This document shows, one piece after another, positions 1 to 6,872 of a DNA stretch of 9,896 nt. The translations under genes were made by a program, and so were the position numbers. The stretch is from positions 1-9,896 of the forward strand of contig CAYLZN010000222.1 in the NCBI GenBank assembly GCA_964387935.1, in the 5' to 3' direction. The notes under the pieces were generated by a model. It was not told the DNA's origin and ran no database searches. It was given only the letters and a program-made list of their open reading frames with translations. Positions within the stretch are counted from its first letter, which is position 1. Every line of letters starts with the position of its first letter. Source of the DNA: CAYLZN01 sp964387935 (GTDB lineage Bacteria > Acidobacteriota > Vicinamibacteria > Vicinamibacterales > JAFNAJ01).

Positions 1-314
1 ACCGCGTGTCCGAGGTGCGGTGCCAGCACTGCCAGTCCGCCGATCTCGAACGCCTGTGGTCCCGGTTCGCCACGGTGAAATCGGAGGAGTCGCGTCTCGA
101 TGCCCTCGCGGACCCGTCCGCCATGAGCGGGCTCGACGAGCAGGACCCCGCCAGCATGATGCGCTGGATGAAGCGTATGGGCCAGGAGATGGGCGAGGAC
201 CTCGGCGACGACTTCGAGGCCGCCATGGAAGGGGAACTGGCGGGCGGTGGCGAGCCCGGCGGCGAGCCCGGTATAGACACCGGCAGCGGTTCGTTCGACG
301 CCGACGAGACGTAG
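1..314 (+). CDS. FmdB-family zinc-ribbon protein, C-terminal part (5' end outside window)
   Basis: The reading frame is open from the window edge and ends at TAG 312-314. The first visible GTG (position 6) is probably internal, because the residues around it (VRCQHC, then a gap, then SRF) look like the second zinc knuckle of an FmdB-type regulatory zinc ribbon, whose first CxxC pair would lie upstream of the window. After the knuckle comes the SEESRLDALADPS-type segment and a DEQDP...RWMKRMGQEMGEDLGDDF helix, a tail often attached to this ribbon in large-GC soil bacteria. The end is a Gly/Glu/Pro-rich, acidic, probably disordered tail containing a GGEP repeat. Family members are small, presumed zinc-binding proteins of unclear role; the name comes from a proposed regulator of formamidase and does not establish function here. 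glgC follows after 48 bases on the same strand. Confidence 0.7.
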   Translation, partial: RVSEVRCQHCQSADLERLWSRFATVKSEESRLDALADPSAMSGLDEQDPASMMRWMKRMGQEMGEDLGDDFEAAMEGELAGGGEPGGEPGIDTGSGSFDADET

Positions 315-324
315 CCCCCCGGCC

Positions 325-345
325 CGAGCCTCGAGCCTCGAGCCC
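325..345. repeat. three tandem copies of a 7-bp unit
   Basis: CGAGCCT at 325-331 and 332-338 is followed by CGAGCCC at 339-345, directly upstream of glgC. Each CTCGAG overlap is also a small palindrome. It lies where the -35 region of a glgC promoter would fall. It may be simple slippage or a protein-binding site; no function can be read from the sequence. Confidence 0.6.
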
Positions 346-350
346 GATGA

Positions 351-356
351 TATCGT
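351..356 (+). promoter_or_regulatory. possible -10 box for a leaderless glgC transcript
   Basis: TATCGT matches the TATAAT consensus at 4 of 6 positions and ends 6 bases before the glgC ATG, so transcription would start at about the ATG itself. No Shine-Dalgarno sequence is visible. No convincing -35 box is seen at the right distance, so this is a weak call. Confidence 0.3.
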
Positions 357-362
357 GTCCCC

Positions 363-1631
363 ATGCGCGACGTCCTGGTCATCATCCTCGGCGGGGGACG
401 CGGCAATCGGCTCTACCCGCTCACCCACATGCGCTCCAAGCCGGCCGTGCCGATCGGCGGCAAGCACCGGCTCATCGACATCCCCATCAGCAATTGCCTG
501 CACGCCCAGCTCCGGCGCATCTTCGTACTGACGCAGTTCAACTCCGCGTCGCTCAACCGGCACATCGCGGAGACGTACCGCCTCGATTCGTTCTCGGAAG
601 GCTTCGTCAACATCCTGGCCGCCGAGCAGACGCCCGACAATGCCAACTGGTTCCAGGGCACGGCGGACGCGGTGCGACGGGCGGTCCCGCACTTCTCGGA
701 GCACGGGGCGAAGCACTACCTGATCCTCGCCGGTGACCATCTGTACCGGATGGACTTCACGCAGCTCCTGCAGGCGCACATCGACGCGAAAGCCGATGTG
801 ACGATTGCCGCGCAGCCCGTGCTCACCGCGGACGCCCCGGAGATGGGCATCTTCCGCTTCGAGGCGGACGGCCAGATCGTGGGCTTCGAGGAGAAACCGA
901 ATGCGGCACGTCTGGCGGAGATCGGATCCAGCCTCCCCCCCGACGCGACGTTCATGACGCCCGACACGGACCGGCCGTTCGTGGCGTCACTCGGCATCTA
1001 CGTCTTCTCGCGCGACGTCCTCCTCCGGGTGCTGCACGAGAACGAGTCGCACGTGGACTTCGGCAAGGAAGTGATCCCGCACGCGCTGTCAAACTACAAG
1101 GTCCGGCCCTGGATCTTCAGGGACTACTGGGCCGACGTCGGCACGGTGGGCTCGTTCTACGATGCCAACCTGGCCCTGACGCGCGCGGGAGCGGCCTTCC
1201 GGTTCTACGATCCCAGCCGGCCGATCTTCACGCGCCCGCGTTTCCTGCCTGCGTCCAGGTTCGTGGGCTGCACCCTCCGGGACGCCCTCGTGGCCGACGG
1301 CTCGTACCTCGAGTCGTGCCAGGTGGAGAGCAGCGTCGTCGGGATTCGCACTCGGATCGATCGAGGATCGCGGATCACGCGCTCAGTGCTGCTCGGGGCC
1401 GACTACTTCGAGGAGCCGGGCCGAACGACCCCCGACCGTCCGGCACCGGGCATCGGACGCGACGTGGTCCTCGACCGGGTCATCGTCGACAAGAACGCGA
1501 GCATCGGTGACGGCGCGCGGCTCGTGAACCAGAATGGCGTCGAGAAGGCTGACGGCGACGGCTGGTTCATCCGGAGCGGCATCGTCGTCGTGCCCAAGGG
1601 GGCGACGGTCCCCTCGGGCACGACCGTGTAG
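363..1631 (+). CDS. glgC: glucose-1-phosphate adenylyltransferase (ADP-glucose pyrophosphorylase)
   Basis: This enzyme makes ADP-glucose and pyrophosphate from ATP and glucose-1-phosphate, the committed step of bacterial glycogen synthesis. The 422-residue product is full length. The N-terminal nucleotidyltransferase domain carries the GGGRGNRLYPLT loop (residues 10-21) with KPAVPIGGK (26-34), VLTQFNSASLNRH (55-67), QGTADAVRR (98-106), the catalytic aspartate of AGDHLYRMD (D125) and the sugar-phosphate-binding lysine of FEEKP (K178). DFGKEVIPH (232-240) and YWADVGTVGSFYDANL (255-270) follow. The C-terminal third, from about residue 290, is a left-handed beta-helix ending in SGIVVVPKGATVPSGTTV. 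Wording such as VLTQFNSASLNRH and this C-terminus is closer to plant and cyanobacterial AGPases than to E. coli GlgC. The ATG at 363 gives the expected N-terminus, although no Shine-Dalgarno sequence precedes it. No other glycogen gene is in the window. Confidence 0.96.
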   Translation: MRDVLVIILGGGRGNRLYPLTHMRSKPAVPIGGKHRLIDIPISNCLHAQLRRIFVLTQFNSASLNRHIAETYRLDSFSEGFVNILAAEQTPDNANWFQGTADAVRRAVPHFSEHGAKHYLILAGDHLYRMDFTQLLQAHIDAKADVTIAAQPVLTADAPEMGIFRFEADGQIVGFEEKPNAARLAEIGSSLPPDATFMTPDTDRPFVASLGIYVFSRDVLLRVLHENESHVDFGKEVIPHALSNYKVRPWIFRDYWADVGTVGSFYDANLALTRAGAAFRFYDPSRPIFTRPRFLPASRFVGCTLRDALVADGSYLESCQVESSVVGIRTRIDRGSRITRSVLLGADYFEEPGRTTPDRPAPGIGRDVVLDRVIVDKNASIGDGARLVNQNGVEKADGDGWFIRSGIVVVPKGATVPSGTTV

Positions 1632-1642
1632 CACCGCCGCCC

Positions 1643-2146
1643 TCACGCCCGGTCCCGCAACAGTCGCGGCGGGGCGAACCACAGCAGGCGGCCTGCGCCT
1701 GCGGCCGGTCCCCGTTCGAGCGTGATGCAGGCGACGGCCCCTTTCTTGAAGTCCAGTTCCCGGCTCGCCCCGATCAACTGCGCCGCCAGGATGCCCATGC
1801 CGGGCATGTGCCCGACGAGGGCCACGCTCTTCACGGTGCGGCGCCGGGCCAACTCGCTGAAGACGGCGTCGGTTCGTCCCCCAAGGGCCAGCGCGTCCGT
1901 CACCGTCACCGGCGGGGGCGGGTCGAAGGCCTCTGCCAGGATTTGCGCCGTCTGCAAGGCGCGGACGAGCGGGCTCGTCAGCACTTCGTCCCATTCCACG
2001 CCCATCTGTCTCAGGCCGGTCGCGATTTGTCTCAGGCGCGCCTTGCCCTCCGGGATGAGCGGCCGCACCGCATCGTCAGGGTAGGCGTCTCCCCGCTCCG
2101 CGGCGATTCCGTGTCGCACGAGATACACCAGGTTTCCGTTGGCCAT
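1643..2146 (-). CDS. sixA: SixA-type phosphohistidine phosphatase
   Basis: The 167-residue product belongs to the histidine phosphatase (phosphoglycerate mutase-like) superfamily. VYLVRHGIAAERGD holds the RHG motif (R11, H12 as the phospho-accepting nucleophile, G13). SPLVRALQTAQIL supplies R62, and LVGHMPGM the second histidine (H113). The short length and lack of inserts match SixA, which in E. coli dephosphorylates phosphohistidine of phosphotransferase-type proteins; the target here is unknown. The start at 2146 places RHG at the usual distance from the N-terminus; GAGG(AG) lies about 11 bases upstream and GAGGG directly abuts the ATG. The first 71 bases lie within the 3' end of the CHAD gene in another frame, so translation is probably coupled. 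The gene ends 11 bases from the convergent glgC stop. A general phosphatase role on small phosphorylated metabolites cannot be excluded. Confidence 0.9.
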   Translation of the reverse strand: MANGNLVYLVRHGIAAERGDAYPDDAVRPLIPEGKARLRQIATGLRQMGVEWDEVLTSPLVRALQTAQILAEAFDPPPPVTVTDALALGGRTDAVFSELARRRTVKSVALVGHMPGMGILAAQLIGASRELDFKKGAVACITLERGPAAGAGRLLWFAPPRLLRDRA

Positions 2147-3053
2147 CCCTCGTTCTTCTCCTCTCGAACTCCTGTGCCGCTCCCACCGGCGCGCGCTCGC
2201 GGGCCCGCGCGGCCACGCGGCGACAGCAGTCGACAAGTGACGGCCGTCGGCGCAGGTAGCGCGCGTGCTCGCGGTGGCATTCCCGCTCGATGAGGTCCCT
2301 GAGCGCCGACAGCGGCTGGCGCGCGGCCCTGCCCGCCCCGTCCTCGGCCTGCTTGACGAACAGGAGCAGGACCTGCAGGTCGTGGAGCCGGCCCAGCTGC
2401 TCCTGGCCTCCCTTGAGGACCCGCACCAGCCGTGCGGTCGGGGCCAGCCCGGCCTCCGCCATGAGTTCGAGCGTGTAGCGGAGCTTCTTGGCGGCAATGC
2501 GCACCTGGTGGAGCCTGGCCGCATCGAACAGGAGCCCGACATCCTCGATGGTGGCTTCCAGGCGGGCGCCGCGGTCGGCGGCGCGCGATGCCAGCAGCCT
2601 GCGCCACCGACCCCGGTCGTCTGGAGCGCGGTCGAGCCGAGTCCCCAGCGCGCGCACCGTCCGGATGGCGTGCGCGACCGCCTCGGGCGCGAGCGCGTCG
2701 ATCATCGCGTGTCGCCTGACGCGACGTTCCATGGCCACCGCACGGCGCACCAGCCGGACGGCAGCACCGAGGTCCGGCCGGGACGCCTCCAGGTCCGCGA
2801 GCAGTTGCAGGGTGACGTCGAGCTCGCGCACCGGGCCGAGCGCCTGCGTGATCCGCCGGACTTCCCGCGTCGCCCGTCGCACACGCTTCGGCCCTGCAGC
2901 CTGAAGCAGGGGCAGGACTTCCCTGAGCCTGCGCGACGCGACGCGCGCCTGGTGCACCGCGGTCACGCTGCCCCGCAGGCCCCCGGGGAGGTGGCGTTCG
3001 AGCGCCACCTGGCGCGGCGCGAGCAGCGTCTGCCGGTCGATCGAGGGCGACAT
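2076..3053 (-). CDS. CHAD-domain protein (probable polyphosphate-binding)
   Basis: The 325-residue product consists of the two helical repeats of a CHAD domain (conserved histidine alpha-helical domain). Each repeat has its hallmark: VHQARVASRRLREVLPLL (H34, residues 33-50) and LHQVRIAAKKLRYTLELM (H182, 181-198). A further conserved histidine sits in LGRLHDLQVL (H224), and LGPVRELDV (72-80) is the counterpart in repeat one. The surfaces are rich in Arg/Lys, and CHAD proteins of other bacteria bind polyphosphate and attach to polyP granules. There is no CYTH (triphosphatase) domain, so this is the stand-alone type. The C-terminal 40 or so residues are very basic and probably disordered; the last 22-23 codons overlap sixA. 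The start at 3053 (MSPSIDRQ) has no visible Shine-Dalgarno sequence. The position beside ppx and near ppk1 supports a polyP role. Confidence 0.92.
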   Translation of the reverse strand: MSPSIDRQTLLAPRQVALERHLPGGLRGSVTAVHQARVASRRLREVLPLLQAAGPKRVRRATREVRRITQALGPVRELDVTLQLLADLEASRPDLGAAVRLVRRAVAMERRVRRHAMIDALAPEAVAHAIRTVRALGTRLDRAPDDRGRWRRLLASRAADRGARLEATIEDVGLLFDAARLHQVRIAAKKLRYTLELMAEAGLAPTARLVRVLKGGQEQLGRLHDLQVLLLFVKQAEDGAGRAARQPLSALRDLIERECHREHARYLRRRPSLVDCCRRVAARARERAPVGAAQEFERRRTRDGQRKPGVSRATRNRRGAGRRLP

Positions 3054-3135
3054 GGTAGGATGGCGGCCTGGCGCCGTTCTGGCGTCTCCCGGCACTGTAG
3101 CATGGCCGTGCGCGTGCGCCGGCCGATCCCCGCTT
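3054..3135. promoter_or_regulatory. divergent promoter region between the CHAD gene and ppx
   Basis: These 82 bases must hold the start signals of both the CHAD-sixA pair (minus) and ppx (plus). On the plus strand TAGCAT at 3098-3103 matches the -10 consensus at 4 of 6 positions and would give a leader of about 25-30 bases for ppx. On the minus strand the overlapping TACAGT (3098 down to 3093) is a comparably weak -10 candidate for the CHAD gene. The two candidates share bases, so use of one could exclude the other. No clear -35 box or Shine-Dalgarno sequence is seen on either side. Confidence 0.4.
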
Positions 3136-4737
3136 ATGCGACTCGCTGCCATCGACATTGGGACGAACTCGATTCACATGGTCGTCGTCCGCGTCCGCCC
3201 CGACTTCTCCTACGAGGTCATCGATCGGGAGAAGGAGATGGCCCGGCTCGGCGCAGGCGGCCTCGATGGGCGCGCCCTCACGCCAGCCGCCATTCAGGCG
3301 GGTCTGCAGACCCTCGCCAAGTTCCGACGACTGGCCGACGCCCATGAGGTGGACGACATCATCGCGGCGGCCACGAGCGCCGTCCGCGAGGCGGAAAACG
3401 GCGGCGAGTTCCTCGCCGCGGTCGCGCAGCAGACCGGAATTCGGGCCCGGGTCATCTCGGGCCGCGAAGAGGCGCGGCTCATTCACATCGCCGCCACGTA
3501 CGGCATCGATCTCGAACGCGGGGCCGGGGTCGTCATCGACATCGGCGGCGGCAGCGTCGAGATCACGCTGGGCGGGGCGCACGACGTGCAGTTGGCGAAG
3601 AGCTTCAAGCTCGGCGTGCTGCGACTCACCGAGCGGTTCGTGCGAACCGACCCGCTGTCGGCCCGGGACGAGCGACGCCTGGCCAAACACGTCCGCGACG
3701 AGATCACGCCGTGGGTGAACCAGATCAGGAAACGGGGCTTCCGGAGGGTCATCGGTACGTCCGGGACCATCCTGAGCCTCGGCGCCGTCGCAGCGGGCCT
3801 CGAAGGCACGTCGGTTCCCGCGGAACTGCGCAACCTGCGTGTGCCCGCCAAAGCCATCCGGCGACTCCGGCGCAAGCTGACGACCATGGAGCAGCAGCAG
3901 CGGCTGGAGGTGCCCGGCCTGGATCCGCGGCGGGCCGACATCTCGGTGGCGGGCAGCGTCCTGCTCGATACGATTCTGCGAAGCCTCGATGCCCGCGAGA
4001 TCACCCTCTGCGATCTCGCGCTGCGCGAAGGCCTGATCCTCGACTACATCCAGCGGAACCAGGCCCGCATTGCCAAGATCGATCACGTGCCGGACATCCG
4101 GCGCCGGAGCGTGCTCGAACTCGGCGAACGCTGCAACTACTGGTCTGCGCACACCCAGCAGGTGTCGCGCCTGGCGCTGGCGCTCTTCGATCAGACGCAG
4201 CCGTGGCACGGGCTCGGCGATCGCGAGCGCGAGTGGCTCGAACTGGGCGCGCTGCTGCACGACATCGGCATGCACATCAGCTACGAGGGCCACCACAAGC
4301 ACTCGTACTACCTGGTCAAGCACGGCGGTCTGCGCGGCTTCGAGCCCCATGAGATCGAGGTCCTGGCTCTCGTCGGCCGCTACCATCGCCGCGGCGCCCC
4401 CAAGAAGTCGGACGAGGCCTTCCGCGCGCTGCCAGGGCCGGTGCGGCGGGCCGTCCGCGTCCTGTCGGCGTTCACGACGCTCGCGGAGGGCCTGGACCGG
4501 AGCCACTCGCAGGTGGTGCTCGGGGTGGATGTGATCGACCGCGGCAGTGACTTGCTGCTCCGCCTCCGTACGGCCGACGATGCGGAGCTCGAACTGTGGG
4601 CGGCCCACCGGCACGTCGCGCCGCTCGCGGCGCTGGTGGACAAGCCGGTGCGGCTCGAACTGACCTCCGGCGCCCTGCCGCAGGAACCTGCGCCGCCGCC
4701 CACCCCACCCGCCGTCAGGAAGCGGACCCGCGCCTGA
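3136..4737 (+). CDS. ppx: exopolyphosphatase of the Ppx/GppA family with C-terminal HD domain
   Basis: The family removes terminal phosphate from polyphosphate or the 5' phosphate of pppGpp. The 533-residue product is close in length to E. coli Ppx. The N-terminal actin-like ATPase-fold domains are intact: phosphate-binding IDIGTNSIHMVV (residues 6-17), ATSAVREAEN (79-88), ISGREEARL with the catalytic glutamate (E112), and IDIGGGSVE with D135 and E142. GTSGT (207-211) follows. The C-terminal half is an HD-type domain: H339 in SAHTQQV, LLHDIGMH (H375, D376), EGHHKHS (385-390) and RYHRRG (415-420). A proline-rich, basic tail ends the protein. The ATG at 3136 starts just before the first phosphate-binding strand; no Shine-Dalgarno sequence is visible. 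The stop is 8 bases from the end of the convergent ppk1. The context with PPK1 and CHAD favours polyP over pppGpp as main substrate, though both are possible. Confidence 0.93.
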   Translation: MRLAAIDIGTNSIHMVVVRVRPDFSYEVIDREKEMARLGAGGLDGRALTPAAIQAGLQTLAKFRRLADAHEVDDIIAAATSAVREAENGGEFLAAVAQQTGIRARVISGREEARLIHIAATYGIDLERGAGVVIDIGGGSVEITLGGAHDVQLAKSFKLGVLRLTERFVRTDPLSARDERRLAKHVRDEITPWVNQIRKRGFRRVIGTSGTILSLGAVAAGLEGTSVPAELRNLRVPAKAIRRLRRKLTTMEQQQRLEVPGLDPRRADISVAGSVLLDTILRSLDAREITLCDLALREGLILDYIQRNQARIAKIDHVPDIRRRSVLELGERCNYWSAHTQQVSRLALALFDQTQPWHGLGDREREWLELGALLHDIGMHISYEGHHKHSYYLVKHGGLRGFEPHEIEVLALVGRYHRRGAPKKSDEAFRALPGPVRRAVRVLSAFTTLAEGLDRSHSQVVLGVDVIDRGSDLLLRLRTADDAELELWAAHRHVAPLAALVDKPVRLELTSGALPQEPAPPPTPPAVRKRTRA

Positions 4738-4745
4738 TCGGAGAT

Positions 4746-6872
4746 CTACGTTCCCTCCACCGGTCGGGTCCGCGGCACGAACGTGACTGGCGCAACGCCG
4801 GCACGCGTCTGCCCGGCGCGCGCGTGGTCGTGCAGGTGCTGCTGAACGCGAAACGCCTCCTCGCCCCGCGTCGGCCTGCGGCGGCGGTACGTGCCGTCCG
4901 GCCCCAGTTGGCGCGCCTTCACGTTGTCCCGGAACATCGCGCCGAGCGCGTACAACACCCGCTCGCGACAGGCGTCGTCCTCGACCGGGAACATCAGTTC
5001 GATCCGTCGATCGAGGTTCCGAGACATCCAGTCGGCGCTGGCCAGGTAGACCTCATCGTCTCCGCCGTTCTTGAAGTAGTAGACGCGCGAGTGCTCGAGA
5101 AAGCGATCGACGATCGACACCACGGTAATGTGATCGCTCACGCCCCTGACGCCGGGCCTCAAGGCGCAGATGCCGCGCACGTTGAGGAGGACGCGGACTC
5201 CCGCCTGCGACGCCTCGTAGAGCGCCTCGACGATGTCCTTGTCGATCAGGGAGTTGAGCTTGGCCCGGATCTCGGCGGCCTGTCCCGCCTCGGCGCGACG
5301 CCGTTCCCGGTCGATCAGCTTCAGGAACCGCTCCCGCAGGTCGGTGGGCGCCATCACGAGCTTCTTCATGCGCGGCGGATCGGAGTAGCCCGTGAGCGCC
5401 GTGAAAAAGGCCGAGGCATCCTCGGCAATGGCTGGCGCGCACGTCATCAGGCCGAAGTCCGTGTAGAGCCTCGCGGTCCGGTCGTTGTAGTTCCCGGTCC
5501 CCAGGTGGACGTAGCGCCGAATGCCCTGCGGCGTCCGTCGCACCACGAGGCAGATCTTGGCGTGGGTCTTGTACCCCTGGATGCCGTAGATGACGTGCGC
5601 TCCGGCCTCCTCCAGCGTGCGGACCCAGTGGAGGTTGCGTTCCTCGTCGAACCTGGCGAGCAGTTCCACCAGCACCGTGACCTGTTTCCCCTGGTCGGCG
5701 GCTCGCCGGAGGGCCTCGATGATCGGTGAATCGCCGCTCGTGCGATAGAGCGTCTGCTTGATGGCGAGGACGTCGGGATCCGCGGCCGCGCGCACGACCA
5801 GTTCGACCACGGGGTCGAAGCTGTCGTACGGGTGGTGGAGGAGCACATCCCGGCTTTCGACGACCTGGAAGATGTTGGCGCGCTCGCTCTCGTCGAGCAC
5901 GTCAGCGGGCCGCCAGGGCACGTCCCGCAGCGCGCCGTGTCCGGGCACGTCCAGCAGGGACATGAGGGCGCGCAGGTCCAGCGGGCCCGGGATGCGGTAG
6001 ATGTCCTGCGCGGTCACGTGCACCTGGTCGACGAGCACGGCCAGCAGGTCTTCACTCGAACCCTCTTCGATTTCGAGACGCACGACGTCGCTCCGCCGCC
6101 GCCGCCGCAGTTCGTCTTCGACGACCTCCAGATACGAACGGCCGCCTTCGTCATCGAGTTCGATCTCGGAGTCGCGCGCCAGCCGGATGACCGTGGACTC
6201 CAGGATGACCTGTCCTGGGAACAGCAGATCGAGGTTCGCCCGGATCACGTCCTCGAGCAGCACGAAGGTGAGGCCGGCCGACGAGTCCACCCGCACGAGC
6301 CGCGCGAGCTTCGCGGGCACCTGCACGATGGCCAGTCGGCGTGGCTCGTCCGGGCCCGCAGGCGCCAGCCAGACGGCGACGTTGAGGCTCAGCGACGAGA
6401 GCATCGGGAACGGCCGCGACACGTCGATGGCCAGCGGCGTCAGGACCGGCAGGACGCTCTCACGGAAATACGTCGATACGGCGGCGCGTTGCGCGTCCTC
6501 CAGCTCCCCCACCGTCACCACCCGGATGCCGTGCTGTGCCAGCGCAGGCAGCAGTTCGCCGGACACGAGCCGGTAGAGGACCTGAACGAAGAGATGAGCC
6601 CGTTCGGCGACCGCCGCCTTCTGCTGGGCCGGGGTCAACCCCGCCAGATCCGCCTTGTGTCCCCCCTCGCCCATCTCGTGATTGAGGCCGGCGACACGGA
6701 CCATGAAGAACTCGTCCAGGTTGGACGCGGTGATCGCCGCGAACTTGAGGCGTTCGAGGAGGGGGTTGGTGGCATCCGCCGCCTCCTCGAGGACGCGTTC
6801 GTTGAAGGCCAGCCAGGAGAGCTCCCGGTTGATGAAGTGCGCAGGGTCGCGCTTCCGTCCGTGACCCTTCAT
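4746..6872 (-). CDS. ppk1: polyphosphate kinase 1
   Basis: PPK1 reversibly transfers the gamma phosphate of ATP onto polyphosphate. The 708-residue product has all four regions of the family. The N domain opens with HFINRELSWLAFNERVL (residues 12-28) and NLDEFFMVRVAGL (51-63). The head domain follows, then the phospholipase-D-like C1 and C2 domains. KTHAK contains H437, the autophosphorylated histidine (E. coli H435), and FLEHSRVYYF contains H594 (E. coli H592). The metal/phosphate arginines in LYRTSG (R377) and LARFDEERNLHW (R407), plus LGTGNYNDRTARLYTDFGL (457-475), are intact, so the enzyme should be active. The start at 6872 overlaps the upstream ppx-like stop as ATGA, with GGAG 7 bases before it; a longer in-frame extension to 6998 lies inside the upstream gene and is unlikely. 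Expression is therefore expected to be coupled to the upstream gene. Confidence 0.98.
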   Translation of the reverse strand: MKGHGRKRDPAHFINRELSWLAFNERVLEEAADATNPLLERLKFAAITASNLDEFFMVRVAGLNHEMGEGGHKADLAGLTPAQQKAAVAERAHLFVQVLYRLVSGELLPALAQHGIRVVTVGELEDAQRAAVSTYFRESVLPVLTPLAIDVSRPFPMLSSLSLNVAVWLAPAGPDEPRRLAIVQVPAKLARLVRVDSSAGLTFVLLEDVIRANLDLLFPGQVILESTVIRLARDSEIELDDEGGRSYLEVVEDELRRRRRSDVVRLEIEEGSSEDLLAVLVDQVHVTAQDIYRIPGPLDLRALMSLLDVPGHGALRDVPWRPADVLDESERANIFQVVESRDVLLHHPYDSFDPVVELVVRAAADPDVLAIKQTLYRTSGDSPIIEALRRAADQGKQVTVLVELLARFDEERNLHWVRTLEEAGAHVIYGIQGYKTHAKICLVVRRTPQGIRRYVHLGTGNYNDRTARLYTDFGLMTCAPAIAEDASAFFTALTGYSDPPRMKKLVMAPTDLRERFLKLIDRERRRAEAGQAAEIRAKLNSLIDKDIVEALYEASQAGVRVLLNVRGICALRPGVRGVSDHITVVSIVDRFLEHSRVYYFKNGGDDEVYLASADWMSRNLDRRIELMFPVEDDACRERVLYALGAMFRDNVKARQLGPDGTYRRRRPTRGEEAFRVQQHLHDHARAGQTRAGVAPVTFVPRTRPVEGT

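Noticed and set aside
1383..1994. 203-codon minus-strand frame across the glgC 3' end and sixA
   Set aside because: It overlaps two genes with clear family motifs; its Arg/Gly/Pro-rich translation is a shadow.
3054..3158. 35-codon N-terminal extension of the CHAD protein
   Set aside because: It would overlap the ppx start on the other strand and adds residues not expected in the family; ATG 3053 is preferred.
2265..3347. 360-codon plus-strand frame opposite the CHAD gene
   Set aside because: The minus-strand frame carries both CHAD histidine motifs, while this one shows none and also overlaps the ppx start.
2032..4614. 860-codon open frame on the minus strand across ppx and part of the CHAD/sixA region
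   Set aside because: It is antisense to ppx, whose product has all family motifs, and its translation shows no recognisable domain. Long open antisense frames are expected at this GC content.
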